NCBI GenBank assembly: GCA_002010065.2
Contig: MTMD02000005.1
Span: 1-64,000 of the forward strand
Direction: 5' to 3'
Length of the DNA stretch: 64,000 nt
Source: Candidatus Pyrohabitans jungbluthii
Lineage (GTDB): Archaea > Hydrothermarchaeota > Hydrothermarchaeia > Hydrothermarchaeales > BMS3B
Below, in pieces: positions 30,226 through 38,131 of this stretch (the first letter of the stretch is position 1; each line of letters opens with the position of its first letter). The position numbers and the translations under genes were made by a program. The notes under the pieces were generated by a model. The model saw only the letters and a program-made list of their open reading frames with translations. It did not search any database and was not told where the DNA came from.

Positions 30226-31212
30226 ATGAAGTTGAAGCTGCTCGGAGTGTTTTTTGTGCTTTTTCTCCTCACGCTGAACCTTGGATGCACCGCCAAGGAG
30301 GAGGCCAAAGCGCCTTCGGAGGGTGCAGCGGCACAGGAGGCACAGGCGTCTAAGGAAATGCCTAAGCTGGTCCTCGCCACGACGACCAGCACCTACAACT
30401 CAGGCTTGCTCGAGGTGCTCAACACAGAGTTTCAGAAGAAGTACGGTGTACTTGTGGAGGTGCACGCCGTCGGCACGGGCGCAGCTATACGCATGGCGCG
30501 GGACGGTGAGGTCGACGTTGTGCTTGTGCACGCCCGCGGCAAGGAGGACAAGTTCCTTGAGGATGGCTACGGCATCAACCGGCGCAATGTGATGTACAAC
30601 GATTTTATCATTGTAGGACCCAAAAGCGACCCAGCTGGCATTCGCGGCATGAAGAGCGCAGCGGAGGCTTTCAAGAAGATAGCCAAAGCCCAGGCGAAGT
30701 TCGTCTCCCGCGGAGACAACTCGGGCACGCATGCAAAGGAGCAGACTATCTGGAAGCTCGCCGGCATTACCCCAAGCGGCGACTGGTACGAGCAGACCGG
30801 GCAGGGAATGGGCAAGACGCTAACTATAGCCAGTGAAAAGCAGGCTTACACCCTAACCGACAGGGGCACCTTCCTCGCCTACAAGGGCAAGCTCGATTTG
30901 GAAGTGCTCGTGGAGGGCCCAGTGAAGGGCGGCGATCCCACGCTTTCGAACCCCTACGCGGTTATCGCCGTGAATCCCAAAAAGTATCCTGACCGCAACT
31001 ACGAGCTGGCGATGCTGTACATAGGCTTCCTTACCTCACCAGAGGGGCAGAAGCTTATCGCTGAGTACAGGAAGAACGGAGAGCAGCTTTTCTATCCTGA
31101 CGCTCTCGTGGATAGGGAGAACTACAATCAGTACCTGCCCGTGACCATTCACGGGCTATACGACGAGCAGGGTGAGCCGTACACCGGCGTTACGCTACCA
31201 CCAAAGGGCTGA
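30226..31212 (+). CDS. tupA: Tungstate ABC transporter substrate-binding lipoprotein
   Basis: A 328-residue secreted lipoprotein with a signal peptide ending LTLNLGC (Cys24). The mature chain starts LVLATTTSTYNSGLLEVLNTEFQKKYGV, the TupA pattern with the TTTST oxyanion-binding stretch, and contains RGDNSGTHAKE, also conserved in TupA. It captures tungstate (or molybdate) outside the cell and delivers it to TupB. The gene has its own TATA box and GGAGGTG ribosome site. TupB and TupC follow on the same strand. It looks complete. Confidence 0.93.
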   Translation: MKLKLLGVFFVLFLLTLNLGCTAKEEAKAPSEGAAAQEAQASKEMPKLVLATTTSTYNSGLLEVLNTEFQKKYGVLVEVHAVGTGAAIRMARDGEVDVVLVHARGKEDKFLEDGYGINRRNVMYNDFIIVGPKSDPAGIRGMKSAAEAFKKIAKAQAKFVSRGDNSGTHAKEQTIWKLAGITPSGDWYEQTGQGMGKTLTIASEKQAYTLTDRGTFLAYKGKLDLEVLVEGPVKGGDPTLSNPYAVIAVNPKKYPDRNYELAMLYIGFLTSPEGQKLIAEYRKNGEQLFYPDALVDRENYNQYLPVTIHGLYDEQGEPYTGVTLPPKG

Positions 31213-31282
31213 GGCTTCTCAGCTCGCTTTCCTTTTTTCCATCAACGTTATTTTTATACTGGCTCACTGTGAGGGTGCTCTC

Positions 31283-32020
31283 ATGGAATACCTCGTAGAG
31301 GGGATTCTTCGTGCGGTAACGCTCATCCTCACCCTCGACCCCTACGTGATAAGCGTCGCCAAGGTTCAGATTATAGTCTCTACCAGCGCCGTTATACTAG
31401 CCTCTGCCACAGCAGTGCCAATTGCAGTGCTCTTCAGCTTCAGAAACTTCCCATTTAAGAACTTCCTTCTCACACTGATAAACACAGGCATGGGTTTGCC
31501 GCCGGTAGTAGTGGGCCTGGTGGTGTTTGTGTTCTTCATGCGCCGCGGTCCCCTCGGCTTTCTGGATTTGGTTTATACCAGGGAGATAATGGTCATTGCG
31601 CAGTACCTCCTCGCTTTTCCCATAATACTCGGCGTGAGTATTGCTGCTATCAACGCCGTACCTAAGAGCATACGTGAGACCGCCTATACCCTCGGGGCGC
31701 GGGATCGCGAAGTGGCACTGGTGGTGATTAAGGAAGCTGCCTTTGGAATAATCACAGGCATACTCGCGGGCGCTGGCAGAGTATTCGCCGAGGTGGGCGC
31801 TATTCTTACAGTTGGCGGAAACATCGCCTACGATATAGCCACGCCTGAGGGTATAATCCACGTCTCAAAGACGCGCACTCTCTCTACGGCTATCCCCCTT
31901 GAGACCAGCCAGGGAGATATAGCCGCTGCCATAGCGTTTGGGCTTATTCTTTTAACCATAACCTTCATCCTCAACCTTCTGGTGAGCTTCCTGCGCAGGA
32001 GGGCGAGTATTGAGGCGTAG
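31283..32020 (+). CDS. tupB: Tungstate ABC transporter permease
   Basis: A 245-residue membrane protein with about six helices. The cytoplasmic EAA loop reads ETAYTLGARDREVALVVIKEAAFGIITGILAGAGRVFAEVGA, which contacts TupC. NTGMGLPPVVVGLVVFVFFMRRGPLG is a conserved TupB segment. ATG 31283 is preferred to the open frame reaching 31172 because the latter crosses the tupA stop. Its stop overlaps the tupC start by 11 bp, which indicates translational coupling. Confidence 0.92.
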   Translation: MEYLVEGILRAVTLILTLDPYVISVAKVQIIVSTSAVILASATAVPIAVLFSFRNFPFKNFLLTLINTGMGLPPVVVGLVVFVFFMRRGPLGFLDLVYTREIMVIAQYLLAFPIILGVSIAAINAVPKSIRETAYTLGARDREVALVVIKEAAFGIITGILAGAGRVFAEVGAILTVGGNIAYDIATPEGIIHVSKTRTLSTAIPLETSQGDIAAAIAFGLILLTITFILNLLVSFLRRRASIEA

Positions 32021-33107
32021 CATTGTGCGCCTGGAAAACATAAGTAAGCACTTCTCTGGCAGAGAAGTGCTGAGCAGGATAAACCTTGAGATAAGGGAGG
32101 GGGAGCTTCTAACCCTACTCGGACCAAGCGGCGCAGGCAAGACGACACTCATGCGCATTATCAACCTCTTCACCAAGCCAAGCGAGGGGAAGCTCTACTT
32201 CCGCGACAGGGAGGTAACCCGCCTGAGTGGCGACGCCCTGCTTGAGGTAAGGCGCAGCATGGTGATGGTATTTCAGAAGCCGGTGATGTTCTCGGGCAGC
32301 GTGTTTGACAATGTCGCCTATGGGTTGAGAATAAGGGGCTATTCCAGGGCAGAGATTGAGCGCAGGGTTAAAGAGGCGCTTCGCCTTGTTGGTCTGGAAG
32401 GTTACGAGGAGCGCAACGCCCGTACATTGTCTGGGGGCGAAGCCCAGCGCGTAGCCTTTGCTCGTGCAGTTGTGATTCAACCTGAGCTTCTTTTGCTGGA
32501 CGAGCCCACCACCAGCTTGGACCCGATAAGCGAAGCCAGGGTGCACAGCATAATAAGGAAGATAAAGGAGCTTGGGATAAGTGTGGTGCTCACCACGCAC
32601 AAGCAGCATGAGGCTATCGCTTTGGGTGACCGTGTGGCGGTGCTCAAAGATGGCAAGCTCCAGCAGGTGGGCACCCCCCAAGAGGTTATATACACACCAA
32701 AAACACGCTTCGTCGCAGAATTTACGGGCATGGTGAACATCTACGATGGTGTTGTTGAGGAAGTGGGCAGCACCCACTGCACCGTCAGGGTGGGCGAGGT
32801 TGCTCTGATGATGCACGCCTTTGAGGCTTCTCGCGGGGAGCGCATCTGCATAGGCATACGCCCCGAGGAGGTTATGCTTCTTCGCACCGACGTGCCCCTG
32901 AACCCAAGACACAAAAACGTCCTTACCGGTGTGGTAAGCGAGATTTCACCTCAGGGCAGCGCCATGCTGAGACTGCGCATTGCCAGCGGAGGCTTTGAGG
33001 TGAGCGCCGACGTGCCCAGGCACGTGGCTGAGAAGATGAGCATCCGCAAGGGCGGCGAGGTGCTCTTCTCTCTTAAAACCTCCTGTTTGCGCAGGCTTGA
33101 GGAGTAG
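32010..33107 (+). CDS. tupC: Tungstate ABC transporter ATP-binding protein
   Basis: A 365-residue ATPase with Walker A GPSGAGKT (38-45), ABC signature LSGGEAQR, Walker B LLLLDEPT and switch His in LTTHKQHEA. After the nucleotide-binding domain (to about 240) comes a C-terminal TOBE-like pair (VYDGVVEEVGSTHCTVRV...GIRPEEVMLL), which binds oxyanion or regulates the pump. It starts at TTG 32010 inside tupB. The operon ends at 33107, close to the left end of the AT-rich island. Confidence 0.92.
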   Translation: MRRSIVRLENISKHFSGREVLSRINLEIREGELLTLLGPSGAGKTTLMRIINLFTKPSEGKLYFRDREVTRLSGDALLEVRRSMVMVFQKPVMFSGSVFDNVAYGLRIRGYSRAEIERRVKEALRLVGLEGYEERNARTLSGGEAQRVAFARAVVIQPELLLLDEPTTSLDPISEARVHSIIRKIKELGISVVLTTHKQHEAIALGDRVAVLKDGKLQQVGTPQEVIYTPKTRFVAEFTGMVNIYDGVVEEVGSTHCTVRVGEVALMMHAFEASRGERICIGIRPEEVMLLRTDVPLNPRHKNVLTGVVSEISPQGSAMLRLRIASGGFEVSADVPRHVAEKMSIRKGGEVLFSLKTSCLRRLEE

Positions 33108-33176
33108 CTATATTAGTTTTAGGTCAGAATCAGTTAGCAGCATTGCTCCTCCTTCTAATGGAGTAAAATGGTAATG

Positions 33177-33254
33177 GTTCACGGATATACGAAGCTCTGA
33201 GCGCAGCGAAGGGTTTTGGGTGAGCAATAGCCAACCGCATAGTTGCTGTTAGGT
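33177..33254 (-). repeat. attC-like recombination site 1
   Basis: Read on the minus strand, this begins ACCTAAC (33254-33248), which fits the integron R'' box RYYYAAC and contains the stop codon of the helicase gene. TATGCGGTTGGCT then pairs, with TT bulged and one G-T wobble, with AGC-TT-CGTATA at the far arm. It is about 65% identical to site 2 (35171-35254) over about 70 nt. The far box expected to read GTTRRRY is degenerate (GTGAACC). Confidence 0.5.
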
Positions 33255-35147
33255 GACGTAATCATTATATATCTTATTTAATAATTCAGCCGTTTCTTTA
33301 TCTTCACAGATAATGTAAGTACCTTTTATTCCTCTTGTCAAAAATATCCTATATCTATTCTTTAAAAGAAACAGCGCTTTTTCTTTTGCTTCTTTGTTTC
33401 CATTTTTCGCCTGAGAGAATAAATCTTTTAAACTTGGCTTTCCAATATTATCTTCACAATTGTCTCCGACTTCCCATTTGTTGTTTCTAATAACATAATC
33501 TCTGCCCCAAATTATGCCAGCATAATCAGTTTCAAAGCCTTGGCATCCGTAAATCGAGGCACATTTGTCAAGTTTGTTGGATTCCCCTCGTACCCAAAAA
33601 GGAACATAGTCCCTTTTAGGATCCATCAACCAATAAATTTTTTTGTTAAAATTTTTATAGATGTTTAAACCGGAGTAAAGTGGGTATCCTATTCTTAAAT
33701 TTTTTATTGAAGAATGATTTTGAAAATCTCCTGGCGATTCTGTAAATGCTGCGATTAATGCAACTTTATTGTTTATTGCTTTGCTTTTCAGTGCATTATA
33801 CATTTCATCAAAATCTGTAAATACCCTAAAATCATAGTTTTTCTTCCATGGGTCCACTAAGTCTTTGTTAATATTCACGGGACCAGTGATTAATTTTTCT
33901 ACAAAAGCATGATAAGTCTCGCCGCCCTGAACCCTGTAAAATCCTTTCAGATACCTTTCTTTTACATACTTCCCTTGTTTTTGTGCTTCGTATTTAAAGT
34001 TTTCCGTAGTTCCTTCTTCTTCAGCATTAAGAATTTGTCCTTCATCGTAGAAAAAGACTGTAATTCTTCCTCTTTGAACAGCATAGGTAATGTTTCTTTT
34101 GGTCATTCTTTGTGCCTCGTCATAAATTACAAGATCAAAGCTTCCATTAAAATTTTGTTCTGCAACTCCTCTAAATCTAGCTCTGGGTCCTACTGAATAA
34201 AATTTAATTGGGTTTGATAAGCCTCTTTGTATAGAATCAAAAATCTCTCTTATAGAGTTTATCAATCTATTATTGCGATAAGCTAAAATTGTTTGATATT
34301 TTAAAGAAAGAGCGGAAAGCATAAGATGAATAGCAACTAAAGTTTTCCCGGAACCTGGAGCTCCTTGTACCAAATAAATAATATCTTTTTTACCATTTCT
34401 TAAGTCTGCAATTATCTCTTCTATGAGCTTTAATTGTTCCTCCGATAATCCCCATCCATTTTGTGCTAAAGTTTCATAGCTTCTTTGTTTTATTTCCTCA
34501 AAGTGGTTTTTTATTGAATCAAAAAGTTGTTTGTTCTGAATATAAGTGCCATTTAAAAATTTTTCAATTGTCTTATTATCCAGTGATGTTTTTAAACAAC
34601 CTATTATAAATCGTTGGAATTGAACAGTATCATTTTTAAAGAAAACATTACCATTAAAGTTGATATTAATATTGTTTTTATCAGCATTGTAAAATAATAC
34701 ACATCCTGAAAAGTTAAAATTTTTAGATTCTGAATGAGAAAATCTCAATTTACCTATGTAATTTTCCAACTGATATTCAGGATGACTTGAAATTCCTATA
34801 TTACTCCGAACCAAAAAGTCTGTTACCTTATTAGCAAATGTCCATCCTTTCAACTCCGCAACAATAACCGCGGGATTACCATTACTATTAGCACCAAATA
34901 TCAATAAATCAATACGTTCATTACTAAAAGGCAAACGATATTCAAAGGTTACATCAAAATCAAGTAAGTTTTGATTGTTAAACACTTGTTTGAGGTATGC
35001 AATTGAAGATTTCCAAGCATTAATTTGTTGTATATCGGCATCCTCTCCATAAACATTCCAAAATCCATTTTTAAATGTACTCAACAAGTCATCATCATTT
35101 TTTTGTATAAAATCTCTTATTTTACCAACATATATTTGATTTTTCAT
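33249..35147 (-). CDS. DUF2075/Schlafen-type helicase with nuclease-like N-terminus
   Basis: A 632-residue protein. The N-terminal third has VTFEYRLPFSNERIDLLIFGANSNGNPAVIVAELKGW, a PD-(D/E)xK-like nuclease pattern (D then E-x-K). The middle has Walker A VQGAPGSGKTLVAIHL (about 265-280), Walker B DLVIYDEAQR, and later DUF2075 motifs ending FLTRGIKGTYIICED, as in Schlafen group 3 DNA/RNA helicases. Such proteins occur in prokaryotic defence loci. The region is AT-rich, unlike the host. GGGGGAATAGGAA precedes the ATG. The stop codon lies inside an attC-like box, and the start is 23 bp after another (35171), as in an integron gene cassette. Confidence 0.8.
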   Translation of the reverse strand: MKNQIYVGKIRDFIQKNDDDLLSTFKNGFWNVYGEDADIQQINAWKSSIAYLKQVFNNQNLLDFDVTFEYRLPFSNERIDLLIFGANSNGNPAVIVAELKGWTFANKVTDFLVRSNIGISSHPEYQLENYIGKLRFSHSESKNFNFSGCVLFYNADKNNININFNGNVFFKNDTVQFQRFIIGCLKTSLDNKTIEKFLNGTYIQNKQLFDSIKNHFEEIKQRSYETLAQNGWGLSEEQLKLIEEIIADLRNGKKDIIYLVQGAPGSGKTLVAIHLMLSALSLKYQTILAYRNNRLINSIREIFDSIQRGLSNPIKFYSVGPRARFRGVAEQNFNGSFDLVIYDEAQRMTKRNITYAVQRGRITVFFYDEGQILNAEEEGTTENFKYEAQKQGKYVKERYLKGFYRVQGGETYHAFVEKLITGPVNINKDLVDPWKKNYDFRVFTDFDEMYNALKSKAINNKVALIAAFTESPGDFQNHSSIKNLRIGYPLYSGLNIYKNFNKKIYWLMDPKRDYVPFWVRGESNKLDKCASIYGCQGFETDYAGIIWGRDYVIRNNKWEVGDNCEDNIGKPSLKDLFSQAKNGNKEAKEKALFLLKNRYRIFLTRGIKGTYIICEDKETAELLNKIYNDYVT

Positions 35148-35170
35148 TTCCTATTCCCCCAGATTATGTT

Positions 35171-35254
35171 GCCTAACATTCCGGGGATATGTGAAGTTCG
35201 CCCGATAGGGCAAATTTTGGTGAGTGATAGCGAACCACATACTCACTGTTGTCC
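35171..35254 (-). repeat. attC-like recombination site 2
   Basis: Bounded by GCCTAAC (35171-35177; GTTAGGC on the minus strand, fitting GTTRRRY) and GTTGTCC (35248-35254). TATGTG-AA-GTTCGC (35188-35201) pairs perfectly with GCGAAC-CACATA (35230-35241) around a bulged AA. This imitates the attC arrangement of paired R and L boxes with extrahelical bases and a variable terminal loop. Site 1 keeps the helix with compensating changes (TATGTG/CACATA here, TATGCG/CGTATA there on the minus strand). Confidence 0.55.
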
Positions 35255-35255
35255 G

Positions 35256-35319
35256 AGTGCGTTGACACCGAAGCGAAGCGGAGAGTTCGGCTCGATGGTG
35301 ATATGTCTATCAATCTACA
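35256..35319 (-). repeat. Short remnant between OLD gene and attC-like site 2
   Basis: The 64 bp after the OLD-family stop carry CCGCTTCGCTTCGG, a short hairpin-forming tract that resembles the loop of an attC-like element. It may be the degraded inner part of a third site. Evidence is weak. Confidence 0.25.
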
Positions 35320-36999
35320 TCATTTTAACTCTTCCTGTAGTGGAAAAACATTTTGGTCTTCAATAAAATCTTGCTTTATCTCATTTATAAATTCTGGAAT
35401 GTAATCGGGGAACTCATCAATAATCTTCTTAACAATATATCTATGTTTTTGAGCTTTTCTCAAACCCAACTCTTCAGATTCTCTTTTAAACTCCTCATAT
35501 CTATTATTAAGCCCGTTACTTTGGCAGTATTTCTCGAAATCCATTTTTGTTGCTGTCTCAAAGTTATTGTTAAATATTAACAATTTCTGCCCAAATCTGC
35601 CGTTTATGAGCTTAAATACTTTGCTATCTTCGATTTTTTCAATATTGTCAACTGAAATATCAAAACATTCTGCAATAGTTTCATTGTTTCTTTTATTTGA
35701 AGATTTATCTATATCATTATCAAAAACAACTAACATTGGAATATTAAATTTGTAGAACAATCTCCAATATTTTGGTATCTGAGGCTTCCCTACAACCCCT
35801 ATGACAGATATGCCTCTTTTATTTATATCAATCCCTGCTTTAGTTAATAAAAGAGGAAAGCATAATTCTTCTGTATCTCCTTCAACTAATATAATTTTCT
35901 TTGCAAAAAATGCTTCTTTTAACCTTTCGTTGGATGTAAGAGCATAAAAGTCGGTGATGTTTTCTACTGTAGATTTCCCTGCGGCACCAGTTTCATTTGA
36001 AAATTTGACTAAATCATTTTTAGAAACTTGTATTATCTTTGTACCTTTTTCTTTTGTTTTGTAAACAAGAGCTATATTTTCAAAATGCTCTGTTTCAATA
36101 AATGTTGATGAATGGGTCGTAATCATTATTTGTATATTTGAATTTCTAACTATTTCTTTGAAAATTTTAAGCAAGTGTCTTCTTGCTTGTGGATGCATAT
36201 AAATTTCAGGTTCTTCAATGATCAACAAACCTTGAGCTTCATTTTTAAAATTTTTGGCATAAGCTCTCAATAGAGAGAGAATAATAAGGTTTCTGCTACC
36301 TTCACCTAATTCTTCAATATCAATATCGTAATCATCACCCAAGATTTTATCATTTGTAAGGATGTTAATGGTTTTGAAGTAATTTAATGGAGAAAACGGC
36401 TTGAAATCAACTTTTAATTTATATGATGAATCTGCTTGCATTTCCTCAAATAATACGCAGAAATCTTCTTTAAATTGTTTAAATTCGTCAATTTTTTCTA
36501 GAATTTCCATAACTTCGTTAAATTTACTTTCTAATTCTTCTGTTAAATTTCTTTTTCTAACGAGTTTATTAAATGAGTGCGCAATTTTCCCCATCAAAGC
36601 CCATTTATTAAATGAAAGTGTTTGAGGAATACCTCTTTCAGCTGAAAGATAATTACAAGGGAAGTCTTCTTTTATATTGCTCTGATTTGACCTAATTGGA
36701 TTTCCATTTTCATCAAAGTATTTAGGCCAGCCTTTTTGGCTGTTAAATTCAACTCTTCTGCCATTATCAAACTTAATGGTTATTTCAATTGGATTGTTAG
36801 TATTCCTCATATAAAAATCTATTGAATCAATATTTTTACCCCACCATCCTTCTCCTAAAATATTATTAATAGCTCTAACTATATTCGATTTACCAGCATT
36901 ATTAGCTCCAACTAAAACCATCAGTCCGCTCTCGGGAAACCAGAATTCTAAATCTTTAATTGAACGAAAGTTTTTTATATGAACTTTTTTAATTTTCAT
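35320..36999 (-). CDS. OLD-family ATPase with TOPRIM nuclease domain
   Basis: A 559-residue protein. Walker A is GANNAGKS (33-40), the ABC-like signature region EELGEGSRNLIILSLLRA, and Walker B LLIIEEPEIYMHP. From about residue 370 a TOPRIM domain follows: KIILVEGDTEELCFPLL and a DxD-like VVFDNDIDKSS. This is the overcoming-lysogenization-defect (OLD) architecture, nucleases found in phage defence, for example the GajA partner of Gabija. The neighbouring helicase is DUF2075, not the UvrD type of Gabija. The start ATG overlaps the end of an hsdS remnant, so it probably belonged to a type I restriction operon. AT-rich. Confidence 0.85.
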   Translation of the reverse strand: MKIKKVHIKNFRSIKDLEFWFPESGLMVLVGANNAGKSNIVRAINNILGEGWWGKNIDSIDFYMRNTNNPIEITIKFDNGRRVEFNSQKGWPKYFDENGNPIRSNQSNIKEDFPCNYLSAERGIPQTLSFNKWALMGKIAHSFNKLVRKRNLTEELESKFNEVMEILEKIDEFKQFKEDFCVLFEEMQADSSYKLKVDFKPFSPLNYFKTINILTNDKILGDDYDIDIEELGEGSRNLIILSLLRAYAKNFKNEAQGLLIIEEPEIYMHPQARRHLLKIFKEIVRNSNIQIMITTHSSTFIETEHFENIALVYKTKEKGTKIIQVSKNDLVKFSNETGAAGKSTVENITDFYALTSNERLKEAFFAKKIILVEGDTEELCFPLLLTKAGIDINKRGISVIGVVGKPQIPKYWRLFYKFNIPMLVVFDNDIDKSSNKRNNETIAECFDISVDNIEKIEDSKVFKLINGRFGQKLLIFNNNFETATKMDFEKYCQSNGLNNRYEEFKRESEELGLRKAQKHRYIVKKIIDEFPDYIPEFINEIKQDFIEDQNVFPLQEELK

Positions 37000-37244
37000 G
37001 GCTAAACCCCCCGTTCAGGATGATTTTCTTCATCTCTTCAAGTTGAGTTATTTGGTTCTGGATTTTCTCATTTAGGGTTTTGATTTTTTCATAAACACCG
37101 TCAAGGTAATTTGCTATTTCTTTTTGCTTTTCAAGGTTTATTTGGTTGTTGTGGAAGGGGGATTTTTACTAATAAAAGCTTTTTATTGGATATTCCAATC
37201 TGCCCGATCCATTTTGTAGCTTCCTTCCTACCACCTCCCGACAT
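36989..37244 (-). pseudogene. hsdS: Type I restriction specificity subunit (HsdS) fragment, frameshifted
   Basis: The minus strand from 37244 reads MSGGGRKEATKWIGQIGISNKKLLLVKIPLP, then a TGA at 37131; the next frame continues LEKQKEIANYLDGVYEKIKTLNEKIQNQ...MKKIILNGGFS and stops at 36989 inside the OLD gene start. These are the end of a target-recognition domain and the C-terminal conserved coiled-coil of HsdS. One frameshift near 37131 and loss of most of the gene show that it is dead. No hsdM or hsdR is in the window. Confidence 0.75.
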
Positions 37245-37294
37245 CCGAATTTAATGACTTTTGATATCACTTAAATCTTTCGCAGTGGTTTGGG

Positions 37295-38131
37295 TCAAAA
37301 GCCGCCGAATAGACTGTAAACCTCAGCCAAAAGCCACACCAGCAGCGCCGCGAAGAATACTGCGGGAAGCGCCGGGTAGGCTTTTTTAGCACTCTTCAGT
37401 GTGAAGCGCAGGAAGACGAGCATGGCTATGGCAGCTGAGAAGATAGCGGCGATTCCCCAGGCTAAGCCAAGCTCTGCGTAGCTCGCCGCAGCCACGGAGG
37501 AGGCGAAGAGCAGGTCGCCGAAGCCCAGAACAAGGCGATTTTCATCAGCAACGCCCACATCCACCCCGAAGGGTACGCCCGCTTTTTCTAACTGAGACGC
37601 AAGCTTGGGTATGGCTTGCTTTCTTAGTACATAGTAGTAGTCCAGCATGGCAAGCAGAGCCAAGCCGAGCACAAGCGCCCCGAGGCTGAGGTAGCTTGCC
37701 AGCGTGGCACCCGCTACGCCAGAGAAGCAAACGAGCTGCAGATTTCTCATCCACGGTTTAAGCTTTTTGGGAGCGGCAAAGGGCAGGAGCAGGGCTACAA
37801 GCAACACCAACAGGAAGAGAAGGCTCGGCGCAGGAAGTAGCGCCTCAAGCATTGAGAGCAGTATGAGGATTATTAGAGCGTAGCTGAAGTAGGCTGAGGC
37901 GAGAACCGCAAACTTGACCATTTTCAAGAATGCGCGAGAGCGGAAGAGGATGAGGTAGAGGTTAAGCGCAAGGATGAAGAGCACAGGCATGGCAAGAGCA
38001 TAGCCGAAGCCAGCATTCGCCTGCGTCTCCGCCTCGCCCACGCTGGGAGTGAGGAGGAGCTCATGCTGGTACAGCAGCGCTGCAGCGCCGGAGAGAAGGA
38101 GGAAGAATATTATGAGCGCTTCGCTTCTCAT
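37295..38131 (-). CDS. Presenilin-like intramembrane aspartyl protease (PSH)
   Basis: A 278-residue protein with about nine hydrophobic helices. The catalytic aspartates are D164 in LLAMLDYYYV (the YD-type motif) and D206 in LGFGDLLF (GxGD motif), and PALP (253-256) is the PAL motif. This is the archaeal presenilin/signal-peptide-peptidase homologue family (DUF1119). It cleaves membrane helices; the substrate is unknown. It starts 4 bp inside the end of dapF, so both are co-transcribed. Confidence 0.9.
   Translation of the reverse strand: MRSEALIIFFLLLSGAAALLYQHELLLTPSVGEAETQANAGFGYALAMPVLFILALNLYLILFRSRAFLKMVKFAVLASAYFSYALIILILLSMLEALLPAPSLLFLLVLLVALLLPFAAPKKLKPWMRNLQLVCFSGVAGATLASYLSLGALVLGLALLAMLDYYYVLRKQAIPKLASQLEKAGVPFGVDVGVADENRLVLGFGDLLFASSVAAASYAELGLAWGIAAIFSAAIAMLVFLRFTLKSAKKAYPALPAVFFAALLVWLLAEVYSLFGGF

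Noticed and set aside
33110-37294. CRISPR array or transposon ends in the AT-rich island
   Set aside because: The two repeats are imperfect, widely spaced, and fold as attC-like sites; no regular repeat-spacer pattern, transposase or terminal repeats were seen.
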